Source: Macrostomum hystrix (Eukaryota > Platyhelminthes > Macrostomidae). From it: a DNA stretch of 64,000 bases. The position numbers and the translations under genes are program-made. Positions 37,100 to 47,445 of the stretch are shown piece after piece. The stretch spans positions 7,703,501 through 7,767,500 of the forward strand of contig CATNEN010000002.1 of the NCBI GenBank assembly GCA_950097015.1, read 5' to 3'. Numbering within the stretch: position 1 is the stretch's first letter; each line of letters opens with the position of its first letter. The notes beneath the pieces were generated by a model. The model saw only the letters and a program-made list of their open reading frames with translations, made no database searches and was not told the DNA's origin.

Positions 37100-37265
37100 G
37101 TCGGTGGCAGAGCGGTTAACACGTTTCTTTTTCGCACCAAGGTCCCTAAGTTCGATTCCACGGCTAGGCCATATTTATTTGGGGCGCAGCCGCGGAGAGA
37201 AGGCTTGGTGACTTGTGGTGCAATTTACGCCCTTGAGGGCCAACCTCCAAGGCTCAGTGGATTAA
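37100..37265 (+). repeat. tRNA-derived SINE, copy 1
   Basis: Has an A-box-like TGGCAGAGCGGTTAAC and a B-box-like AAGTTCGATTCC at tRNA spacing. A family-specific body follows (GGGGCGCAGCCGCGGAGAGA, GCCCTTGAGGGCCAACCTCC). The 3' end departs from the other copies after about 37265. Confidence 0.85.
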
Positions 37266-37927
37266 CCACTGAAGGCTTAATCTTCACGGCGCATTTTAAC
37301 TAGAAGAAGCTGAAAATGGTGACTTCAATACGTTTATACGGAATCACGGATCCACAATAACCAAGCGTCTTGTCCGTTAGACCCGACAGGAACTGCAGTG
37401 AATAGCTGTGGCCACCTCAGCTCAGGGTACACATGTAAACTTACTCACACTGCCCAGCTCTGCTCTGTGTATCAAGCAATTAAGGAACGGAGTTGAGAGG
37501 CCACTTCACCGCCTCGGCTCTCTAGACCTCAATCTCCGCCACTGCAGCTGAGCAGTCCCGCCCAGACCCTTCGCTGAACAATTTGGTGAACGAATTGAGT
37601 CACGCTATGCTTGGACTGGCTCGCGTTAGTCTATAGCGTTGTCTGGCCTTAGGGACGCCGCTTCTCAAGACTTCCTACAATTTCTTCCCCGAGTTCTCTT
37701 CTCTGTCTGACCGCCTAGGGCGACCAGCAGCGCCAATGGCATGATCGGCGACTGAACTGGGAGTTGGTAAATTGAGATGTCATTTGCCCAATTCCAGGCT
37801 CATTTTCCAGCTTAGCTCACACAAGCTTAGTGGGCCCGCCTTGTTCATTCACTCGAACCCATGCAGATCTCCGATTTAAGATACCAGCCAGTGCCTGTCT
37901 CGAGGGCAGCACTGTAGCTTGACCAAC
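37266..37927. other. Intergenic, possible second tRNA-like relic
   Basis: No gene is supported. On the minus strand around 37340-37395, TCTAACGGACAAGACGC and GTGGATCCGTGATTCC loosely resemble tRNA boxes A and B, so a decayed SINE is possible. The rest is mixed-composition sequence. Confidence 0.35.
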
Positions 37928-38515
37928 ATGCAGACCGCGATGCCCGCATCTCCGCTGCCGACGGTCGCCGGTTCCTCCAAAGCTCTCCCTGACAATCCGG
38001 CCTCGAACATTTGGTTCGCCGCTGTGATCTCCGTGGCAGTGGGTGTCGCCCTGCTCGCCAGCCTGTTGTTTGCCTTCTGCGTGCTGAAGGCGGTGCTGAA
38101 TAACCGACGGCCTGACGACTCGGAAGATGAGGACGAAGAGGAATCAGAAAGCTGCTGCTGCTGCACCTGGGGCCCGAAGCCCTGCTGCAATCGCCGATGC
38201 CATCGGAGCAGCGTTGACAGCAGCGGGCTGGATGCCGCCGCTGAGAACCCGTGCGATGGCAACCTACGCGAGGCCTCATCGACGCTGCTCATCCCCTGCT
38301 CAGCCGAAGACCAGGTGGTCTCATCCTGGCGCTGCGGACTGTCCGGTGAGGCATTGTCCACAGACGCCTTCCTTCTTGTCCGACAAGAGAGCGTCGACTG
38401 CATGATGGCTTCTTCAGAGAGTCGTGACACGTCGACGATGACGTGGCGAGATCGCCAACGAAGCAGGACGCCAGGAAGGCAGTGCCCAGCATTGCGAAGG
38501 GAGTATTTTGTGTAA
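37928..38515 (+). CDS. Single-pass membrane protein with acidic and Cys-rich tail
   Basis: 195 residues from ATG 37928 to TAA 38515. No family recognised. Residues 1-27 are Ser/Pro/Ala-rich. Residues 28-53 form one strong hydrophobic helix, followed by basic NNRR (positive-inside, so the tail is probably cytosolic). Next come an acidic run (about 63-74) and a Cys cluster (CCCC...CC...C, about 76-91) that could be palmitoylated or bind metal. The rest is Ser-rich and hydrophilic. The TTG nine bases upstream is in frame, but ATG is the sensible start. The open frames on the opposite strand are mirrors. It could be one exon of a longer gene; no polyadenylation signal is visible. Confidence 0.55.
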   Translation: MQTAMPASPLPTVAGSSKALPDNPASNIWFAAVISVAVGVALLASLLFAFCVLKAVLNNRRPDDSEDEDEEESESCCCCTWGPKPCCNRRCHRSSVDSSGLDAAAENPCDGNLREASSTLLIPCSAEDQVVSSWRCGLSGEALSTDAFLLVRQESVDCMMASSESRDTSTMTWRDRQRSRTPGRQCPALRREYFV

Positions 38516-38649
38516 CGCGGGTTTCCTAGCTGCTTGAGCAGCATTCTAGAATCCAATTCACAAGGATTTTACCACGGACACCTGGCCGCTCATTGAATTC
38601 ATTGAAAACTTTCAGAGAAACTGTACATTAATTGTATTTTACATTACCT

Positions 38650-39497
38650 GAACTGAAACAAAACGGTGCAGTTCAAGGAATGTAAAATACAAGTAATGTG
38701 CAGTGGAGGGAATGTTAAATACAGGGAATGTGCAGTGGAGGGAATGTAAAATACAGGGAATGTGCAGTTGAGGGAAAATAAAATACAGGGAATGTGCAGT
38801 TCAAGGAATGTAAAATAAAGGGAATGTGCAGTTGAGGGAAAATAAAATACAGGGAATGTGCAGTTCAAGGAATTTGGAATACAGGGAATGTGCAGTTCAA
38901 GGAATTTAGAATACAGGGAATGTGCAGTTCAAGGAATTTAGAATACAGGGAATGTGCAGTTCAAGGAATTTAGAATACAGGGAATGTGTAGTTCAAGGAA
39001 TTTAGAATACAGGGAATGTGCAGTTCAAGTAATTTAGAATACAGGGAATGTGCAGTTCAAGGAATTTAGAATACAGGGAATGTGTAGTTCAAGGAATTTA
39101 GAATACAGGGAATGTGTAGTTCAAGGAATTTAGAATACAGGGAATGTGCAGTTCAAGGAATATAAAATACAGGGAATGTGTAGTTCAAGGAATATAGAAT
39201 ACAGGGAATGTGCAGTTCAAGGAATTTAGAATACAGGGAATGTGCAGTTCAAGGAATTTAGAATACAGGGAATGTGCAGTTCAAGGAATTTAGAATACAG
39301 GGAATGTGCAGTTCAAGGAATTTAGAATACAGGGAATGTGTAGTTCAAGGAATATAGAATACAGGGAATGTGCAGTTCAAGGAATTTAGAATACAGGGAA
39401 TGTGTAGTTCAAGGAATTTAGAATACAGGGAACGTGCAGTTCAAGGAATATAAAATACAGGGAATGTGTAGTTCAAGGAATATAGAATACAGGGAAT
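38650..39497. repeat. 32-bp minisatellite, left part
   Basis: Unit GAATTTAGAATACAGGGAAT followed by GTGCAGTTCAAG. The first six or so units are variants with GTAAAATACAGGGAATGTGC or GAGGGAAAATAAAATACAGG. Interrupted at 39497. Confidence 0.95.
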
Positions 39498-41822
39498 TGA
39501 AATATTGCGGGTCTTTTGCTAGCCGATGACCGCCCTCATGAAAGATAGGAGTGTGGAAAACGACGATAGAGTCGGAGGTCGATCGCTGCTGCCGCGAGTT
39601 GTCGCAGAGAGGGATGACGAAGGGAGGGATGAAGGGAGAGATGAAGGGAGAGATGAGGCGGTACAAAGGATGCAAGTGAGTGGTCCTATTGGCCTCAGGC
39701 TGGCCAGTCCCACCCAACCCATAGGCCACAGGCATGACTGCCGTGCCCACCCCAAGCAGTGCTCGAAACCGGCTAAAAGTCTAAATAGATGTCGGACTAC
39801 CCGCAAGCGAATAGGACAGGGCTAGATAGCCTACTGTCATCAGTAGCATGTTCGTAACTGACTCCTAACTTTGGTAGCAGTGGTCGACTCGGCCTAGGCT
39901 CTTGTCTTAGAAATGCGGAAAGGCTATCGGCAAAGCGGATAATGATCGAAGGTAGCGCCACCACCCAATGCGCCTACGTTGCCACCGCAGACATTTGGGA
40001 ACTTGGGTCCCCGGAGCTCGCAGCTCCCAGTTTGTCACACAGATCTTAGACAAGCCGAAAAATAGAGCATTCTGTAACTTCCGTTTTAGACTAGGGTGAG
40101 AACCCCAGAATGGATCGAGTCACGCCTCACAAGGGGATTCCTGAAACTGCGCTACAGTGGTCTAGGAAGGTGGTACTCCGAACCCGAATGAGAAATCCAT
40201 AGCCAGAATCCTACTCATGAGACATTAGACACATTCCTTACATTAGATTGCAGCCTACACATTAAATAACTAGCAAATCCGAATCTGTGTGAGATGAGGA
40301 GAACAGAGGCAGGAGAGATTAAGCTGAACACTGGCTGAGTGATTATGCAAGCAGGAAATTATTAGATCACGCCTCTCGCTCCCATGGCCGCGGTTGCGAA
40401 AGGCGGGGAAAAGAGGGAGAATTCAAATTGGCAAAGGAACTTGACGCATACACTGGAACCCGCCGAGAGAGTGAGGAAAGCCGGCCAAGGAATCCCCCAC
40501 CTCGTAGGCAGAAATGCACACGCTACATCCCGCATTTAGCTCGCAAATCCCTAGCTCCATATTACTCTCATGCGCGCTCACAGTAGCCTTCTTGCCGCAG
40601 CTTTCAGCTCGGCCTCGCCAGAGCCCATTCCCCTAGTGAATTAGCCACTCATGATTGAGGGCTGTCTAATGAGAAAATAAAGGGGAAATAACAGCATGAT
40701 AGAAAGTGATTTAAATTGTTACTAAATTGCCTAATAGTCAAATGATTGGCGACTAAGATGAATAATAGTTTATTAGGCTAGAAACAAATCCCTGCCCTCG
40801 CCCCGATTGCCCACTAGCTAAGTAATAAATCCCTTAGGGATAGCAATAAGAGTCCGCTGCGCGGGTTACTTATCTGATTGCTGACTGACTTCACTGCAGG
40901 CCGTCGATCTCGCGGGGGAATGCAAATGAACAGGGGAATAGGTGAGGGATTGCTGAGTACAGTTGGCAAGGGGCCAGACTGCAGGGAGCTCAAGGCTCAA
41001 TTTGGAGCGCACCCAAGGAGGTGGCTTGCGCTTAGGGGCACTAGCAGGTAGTTGCCTGCTGCTATGATCTGGAGCCTTAGGCTCAGGGGCTAAGTCCTAT
41101 CTAGTAAGGGGGAGAGTCCACGGACCGTGTTCCGGGACCAGACAGGAAGGGGGGGTAGGTTTTAGTCCAGGGTGGAGGGAAGGTTGTCCTAGGGGCAGCG
41201 CAGCGCGCTCTCTTAAATAGTCCTGCAGCTCCGCCAACCTCGCATTCATCAAAATAACCCACATGCTCGCCGGCCTGTCAGCGAGGAATCGGGTCGGCAT
41301 AATGCCACCCCAATTGCCCACTGAAGCGGCGGCGAGAATCGCCAGATGCCCCACTAGGAGCGTCTGCCGGCAGTCGGCCAATGATTGTGATCCCGCCGGG
41401 ATATGGGAAGCGCAGGCGCCGACCTGCCTATAGTGTCGTTACATGTATCTAAAGGGGGAAAGGTCATAATCGAGCCCCGGCTCGGGTTACAGTAAAGAAG
41501 AGGGACATGAAGAATTAAAGCTCACTCTAAACGCATGAGTGACCCCGACAATCTGATCGCGGTTTGGAGGGGAATTATGACCTAAACTAGTCCATACGGT
41601 ATTGCTATTTCCGCGATCAGTCACTCCTACAGGGGACTAGACAGATCCGAGACAAAGGGAATCGGCGGCTACTTAATTCACCTCCGCCCCAAGTCTGGCC
41701 CTAAGATTAATGGTGGTGTTCTGCGGCCAGCTGCTATGTGGGTCGCGATTATTAACTTGCTAAAAATGGAAAAATTTGGCTGGCTCACAACCCCACTCGA
41801 TTCCGAAGTACACTCCACATCA
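39498..41822. mobile_element. Insertion of 2325 bp in the 32-bp array (possible solo LTR)
   Basis: The array stops at ...CAGGGAAT, and after 2325 unrelated bases resumes at GAATGTGCAG, so GAAT is duplicated on both sides. The insert begins TGAAATATTG and ends CCACATCA, i.e. TG...CA ends with TGA/TCA inverted. No long open frame or transposase is seen and no internal LTR pair was spotted. A large solo LTR or a non-autonomous LTR-type element fits best. Orientation is unknown. Confidence 0.5.
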
Positions 41823-43060
41823 GAATGTGCAGTTCAAGGAATTTAGAATACAGGGAATGTGCAGTTCAAGGAATATAAAATACAGGGAATGTGTAGTTAA
41901 AGGAATATAGAATACAGGGAATGTGCAGTTCAAGGAATTTAGAATACAGGGAATGTGCAGTTCAAGGAATTTAGAATACAGGGAATGTGCAGTTCAAGGA
42001 ATTTAGAATACAGGGAATGTGCAGTTCAAGGAATTTAGAATACAGGGAATGTGCAGTTCAAGGAATTTAGAATACAGGGAATGTGCAGTTCAAGGAATTT
42101 AGAATACAGGGAATGTGTAGTTCAAGGAATTTAGAATACAGAGAATGTGCAGTTCAAGGAGTATAAAATGCAGGGAATGTACAGTTCAAGGAATTTAGAA
42201 TACAGGGAATGTGTAGTTCAAGGAATATAGAATACAGGGAATGTGCAGTTCAAGGAATTTAGAATACAGGGAATGTGCAGTTCAAGGAATTTAGAATACA
42301 GGGAATGTGTAGTTCAAGGAATTTAGAATACAGGGAATGTGCAGGTCAAGGAATTTAGAATACAGGGAATGTGCAGTTCAAGGAATATAGAATACAGGGA
42401 ATGTGCAGTTCAAGGAATTTAGAATACAGGGAATGTGCAGTTCAAGGAATTTAGAATACAGGGAATGTGCAGTTCAAGGAATTTAGAATACAGGGAATGT
42501 GCAGTTCAAGGAATTTAGAATACAGGGAATGTGTAGTTCAAGGAATTTAGAATACAGGGAATGTGCAGTTCAAGGAATATAAAATACAGGGAATGTGTAG
42601 TTCAAGGAATATAGAATACAGGGAATGTGCAGTTCAAGGAATTTAGAATACAGGGAATGTGCAGTTCAAGGAATATAGAATACAGGGAATGTGCAGTTCA
42701 AGGAATTTAGAATACAGGGAATGTGCAGTTCAAGGAATTTAGAATACAGGGAATGTGCAGTTCAAGGAATTTAGAATACAGGGAATGTGCAGTTCAAGGA
42801 ATTTAGAATACAGGGAATGTGTAGTTCAAGGAATTTAGAATACAGGGAATGTGCAGTTCAAGGAATATAAAATACAGGGAATGTGTAGTTCAAGGAATAT
42901 AGAATACAGGGAATGTGCAGTTCAAGGAATTTAGAATACAGGGAATGTGCAGTTCAAGGAATTTAGAATACAGGGAATGTGCAGTTCAAGGAATATAGAA
43001 TACATGGAATGTGCAGTTCAAGGAGTATAAAATGCAGGGAATGTACAGCTCTGGGAATGT
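41823..43060. repeat. 32-bp minisatellite, right part
   Basis: About 38 more units of the array at 38650, same orientation. Blocks of about 10 units with the same order of ATATAAAATAC, GTGTAGTT and TATAGAATAC variants recur (for example near 42560 and 42860). Confidence 0.95.
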
Positions 43061-43439
43061 TAAACCGTCCATTGTTAACACAGCCTGCACTTTTGATTCT
43101 GTACTTCATCTACTTAAATAAACAAAACTGAATATGTGGAATTGTAAATATTCAGGTGGCTCTGAAGAGGGCAATCATACTAACCGTTTTTACACAGTTT
43201 ATTTGGCTAAAATGATTGACAATAGAAAGACAAGTCGTTTTTACAATTCTTTTAGAAAAACAACTAATATTTCACAATTTCTAAACTACTCCAATCAGCA
43301 GTAATAATGACATGCGCTTTAAATTATAGCGCATGTCAAAAGCATAGTTATATATGCAAAATGCATAGAATTACAGACTAACTGACTATAAGCCGGATTA
43401 TAATGACAGGCTATAACTTGAATAAAAAACAATTTTCAG
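43061..43439. other. AT-rich spacer
   Basis: No gene seen. AATAAA-type hexamers occur in both directions (for example near 43120 on plus and 43200 on minus); the latter could serve the minus-strand NUDT19 transcript, but this is not established. Confidence 0.4.
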
Positions 43440-43880
43440 ACCCAATAAAGACAGAACATTAAACAGGGTTCTCAGAACTACAGACAATATTACAGACACA
43501 AATCTATAGCCTTCTAATAATTACAGACACAAATCTACAGCTTTCTAAGAATTACAGACAATATTATAGACACAAATCTACAGCTTTCTAAGAATTACTG
43601 ACAATATTACAGACACAAATCTACAGCTTTCTAAGAATTACAGACCATATTACAGATACAAATCTACAGCTTTCTAAGAATTACAGACAATATTACAGAT
43701 ACAAATCTACAGCTTTCTAAGAATTACAGACCATATTACAGATACAAATCTACAGCTTTCTAAGAATTACAGACAATAGTACAGACAAATCTACAGCTTT
43801 CTAAGAATTACAGACAATATTACAGACACAAATCTACAGCTTTCTAAGAATTACAGACAATAATACAGACACAAATTCAG
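43440..43880. repeat. 43-bp minisatellite, about 10 copies
   Basis: Unit AATTACAGACAATATTACAG followed by ACACAAATCTACAGCTTTCTAAG, with units lacking parts. It lies just downstream of the NUDT19 stop on the minus strand, so it may be in the 3' untranslated region. Confidence 0.9.
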
Positions 43881-43971
43881 CAGATTTATCTGAATCATAG
43901 GTAAAACAAAGTTGAAAAAATTGCAGACAGCATTACAAGCGCATTCGAGCTACAGACAGCACAGCAGACAT

Positions 43972-45743
43972 TTACAGCCTGGCTGACGGTGGCACCAGCG
44001 GCGGTCGGAAGCCGCAGAGCGGTTGCAGGCCGCGGCAATCTAACCGGAATTTCGCATTCGGCCCAGCGACAAGGGAGGGTCTGGCCGAGCCCTCGGGGGT
44101 AACGTGCAGCCGGGCCGACTGGTCCAGGGTGTGAACAATCCGGTTGGTCGGCGCCTCGCGCGTCAGCTGCTCGTCGCCGACGTCGCTCAGATCGACGTGC
44201 CGGCCAGAGTTAAAGTCGGGCTGGGCCGGGTAGCGACAGTCGCCAGGGTGCATGGTGAAGGCCAGCTGCTGCCCGACCCCCAGCACTGGGAAGTACAGCT
44301 CCAGGCCCTGGCGACCTCGCCGCCTGGCGAAAACCTCCAGAGACTCCAGCGAATCCGCCTGGCCAGCGAGCTTGGCCAACTCGTACATGGTTGGTGGGGA
44401 CAGGCTGAAGTCTGGGTCTGAGTGGAACCTGATTGGGTGCCGAACAAAGCGAAACGCGACAATGGAGAAGCGTTTGAGTCGATAAAAAAGCGTTTGAATT
44501 ACCTGTCTATGGCAACAACCGGTTGCAGCCAGTCATGCTCGCCAGACATCTCAGTCAGATCCAGTCGGACTTCGAAAGCAGACGGCAGGCAGCAGAGGAA
44601 GAAGGCCGTATCGAAACGGCGCGGCGAGGCCAGGGTCGACGGAGTGAGCCAGTTGGACCACTCGTGAAGGCTGTGCAGATCGGGGCAGAGGCCCAGACTG
44701 CTGAATAGGCGCAGAAACTCTCGGCCGTCCCGCTTCACTGCGGACTAATTGGGGTATGCGGGATCTTGATGGCCAATCAGCGATATCAAAGGGATTGGCA
44801 AGCTGGGATCTTGATGCCCAATCAGCGATGTCAAAGGGATTGAGAACCTGGGATCTTGATGGCCAATCAGCGATGTCAAAGGGATTGAGAACCTGGGATC
44901 TTGATGGCCAATCAGCGATGTCAAAGGGATTGAGAACCTGGGATCTTGATGGCCAATCAGCGATGTCAAAGGGATTGAGAACCTGGGATCTTGATGGCCA
45001 ATCAGCGATGTCAAAGGGATTGGCAAGCTGGGATCTTGATGGCCAATCAGCGATGTCAAAGGGATTGAGAACCTGGGATCTTGATGGCCAATCAGCGATG
45101 TCAAAGGGATTGAGAACCTGGGATCTTGATGGCCAATCAGCGATGTCAAAGGGATTGAGAACCTGGGATCTTGATGGCCAATCAGCGATGTCAAAGGGAT
45201 TGGCAAGCTGGGATCTTGATGGCCAATCAGCTATGAAGTCATAATCCTCTGTCACACCTGCCAGTCAGCCAGCTTTAACTGTGGCCTGGCCGCCCAGGTG
45301 TCGTGCGGCACCCGGTTGCCGTCACTATCAGCAGCCAGGAGGAGGCCGCACTCCTCGAAGGTTTCGCGCAGGGCGCAGATTCTCAGCGCCACCTCAGGCA
45401 GGAGGGCCGGCGGTTGGCTAGGCAAAGAGGAAGCGGCGCCGGAATGAAAAATTGGAGCCCTGCGAGCCGATGCGAACTGGGAGACCTGGGCAGCAACGCC
45501 ATCAGCACCCGGACGCCAGTCAGCATAGCTTCGACCGCCATTAGCACACAACAGGGGAAGCCAGTCTGCGCTAGCGTCCACCGCTGGATCAAAGACGCCG
45601 CCAGGGAAAACCCGGGCACTGGCAAAGAAGGAGCTCTTGGCTGCGCGCTTCAAAAGCAGCACGCGGAGGCCTTCAGTTACAAGGATTAGTGAGGCTGAGT
45701 CTCGCCAAGTCCTGGCTGCAGCTGCTCCTGCTGAGGAGCTCAT
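43972..45743 (-). CDS. NUDT19: NUDT19-like Nudix hydrolase (acyl-CoA diphosphatase), complete
   Basis: Exons 45743-45258, 44744-44503 and 44428-43972 join in phases 0 and 2 and give 394 residues, close to the vertebrate length of about 375. Recognised by the N-terminal VFPGGVFDPAVD part, the delayed RETFEECG half of the Nudix box (the family carries a long insert inside the box), the segment SNWLTPSTLASPRRFDTAFF and the PPTMYELAKLAGQADSLESL region. Known relatives cleave CoA and acyl-CoA in peroxisomes; the C-terminus here is Ala-Arg-Leu, which fits a PTS1 signal. The first intron holds a 45-bp satellite. The second intron is 74 bp. Exon 2 uses the TTAG acceptor at 44745 because the nearby GCAG would place a stop in frame. 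Confidence 0.92.
44752..45235. repeat. 45-bp minisatellite in NUDT19 intron 1, about 10.6 copies
   Basis: Unit GGATCTTGATGGCCAATCAG followed by CGATGTCAAAGGGATTGAGAACCTG, with a GGCAAGCTG variant end in some units. It fills nearly the whole intron. The period divisible by three leaves frames open on both strands for 150-230 codons; these are not genes. Confidence 0.95.
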
Positions 45744-47388
45744 TATAGCTGCAAGTTGGCAGCGAGGGGTGACTAATGACAGAGTTACATTCGGACCAGT
45801 TTAGAAGCCTTAGTAAAAAGCTGAAAAAATGTTATTTATAACAATTTCTCCCTAGGTATTATTAGTGCTCCTCAGAAAACAGGCCATTCCTTTTTATTGG
45901 CCATGTAAAGTGTCATTTTTATTCATTTCATTTCAATTTTGTTTTTATGCACTCGTGCCATGTAAGACATAAAAAGGTTTTCACTTTAAGTAAATGACCA
46001 TAAACAGCAACTAACTCAATACAACTTATATATAACAATAACAATACAACTTATATATAACTTATAAACTTATAAAAAATTATACATTTATTTTTAGTAT
46101 TTGGCCTTTTGCAAAAAAGAAAACTATTTTTATATAGCAGTATAGTCAATATAACTACATTGTTGCACAATCAAGTATAATAATAGTATAAAACATTATT
46201 CTTAAAAGTATTTTTATTAATAATATGTTACTTTTATTTTTAAATTTGACTTCTGACAGGTTCATAAATAAGGAAGGAGTACAAAGAAATTTTATAATCG
46301 ACTGTTATTTGCTTTTTGCAGTATTACATAAGATTAAGAATTTACTTGTATTTTTTATTGTATTTGTATTGTATTTATATTGTATTTATTCCTTTCCAAA
46401 TTAAATTAAGCAAAGGCTTCGATGGCCGGGCCGATGCCACAATTCCACTGCCGCCAAAGCCTAATTTTCAAAAATACTTACATTTACAGCTAAGTTATGT
46501 CTTATGCAAAGGACAACGAAGTTTCTAGGTTGAGATAGGACAAGTTCCTTTAAAATAGCCTAATATGTCCTTAAACAACTCCCTGAGACTGAGTCTCAAG
46601 TTAAGAATTTAATAGTTTAGTCAGTCAGATTTTTACAAATGAAATTATTAACACGCACGCTTTATCTGAATACTTTTTATTAGCTTGAAAGGAACAAAAT
46701 TATGGTAAAATCTAGTTTTAACATATACACATTTTTACTTTTGTTAGAATCTATCTCAGTATTATCAGAATTAAATAGATTTGTTAAGATGTGTATCTAA
46801 TAAGGTAGAATTTTTAACTTAAGAGAGTTCGTTGTTTTTAGTCACTTCAAGAGCTTGCCTGACATGAACCATGATATATAAGCCCTACTCTCATTTATAT
46901 GTTACGTTTCTATCGCGATATTCACAATCTCTAGTATTTTTTTACTTATATATATATATATATATATATAACTTCATATATATATATATATAATTCTACA
47001 GACTTTGATAGTTAGGACCTATCAATAGCATTCAATACATTAATAGCACTCAATAGCATTTTTATAATTATTTTACAGCCTTTTTATTTCTTTTATATAT
47101 CTAATTTGTTCATAGATAGCTTTGTTTAAAATAATTTAATTCGATAAGCCAAAAAGGCTATCTATGCAATGATTTGTTTTGTTCAGTCTAATTTTTTTAC
47201 CCATGAATAAATAATCCAATCTTCACATTCAAGCACTAGGTGACTGTCATTTCACTGCTTGCTATCCAAACTCTTATGGATCAATCAGGTGTTAGGATTC
47301 CTTCTTTCTTCGACGTCACAAACTATCTCAGCGCCTGGATACTAAGTAGAAAGACGAAAGTCGCACCCTCAACCTTTAATTGTTGCAG
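45744..47388. other. AT-rich intergenic spacer
   Basis: Lies between the divergently oriented NUDT19 (minus) and the M13 peptidase gene (plus), so it should contain both promoters, but no single core promoter stands out from the AT background. It contains a (TA)n tract at about 46948-46993. Confidence 0.5.
46948..46993. repeat. (TA)n microsatellite
   Basis: Two runs of TA dinucleotides separated by ACTTCA, in the shared upstream region of the divergent genes. Confidence 0.9.
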
Positions 47389-47445
47389 CTCAACCATCCC
47401 TATCCAACATAGCTAAATAGTCCCAGCAGCAGAAGCACTCCCGCT
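47389..47445 (+). promoter_or_regulatory. 5' UTR after a 3' splice acceptor
   Basis: TTTAATTGTTGCAG at 47375-47388 is a good acceptor 57 bases before the peptidase ATG. It could close an intron in the 5' UTR or be a spliced-leader trans-splice site, as occurs in flatworms. An in-frame ATG further upstream is not seen. Confidence 0.4.

Noticed and set aside
37100-37175. Functional tRNA gene
   Set aside because: A and B boxes are present, but the sequence does not close an acceptor stem and is followed by the SINE body shared with other copies.
44551-45255. Minus- and plus-strand frames of 150-234 codons
   Set aside because: They run through the 45-bp intron satellite of NUDT19; the true exons on either side use another frame.
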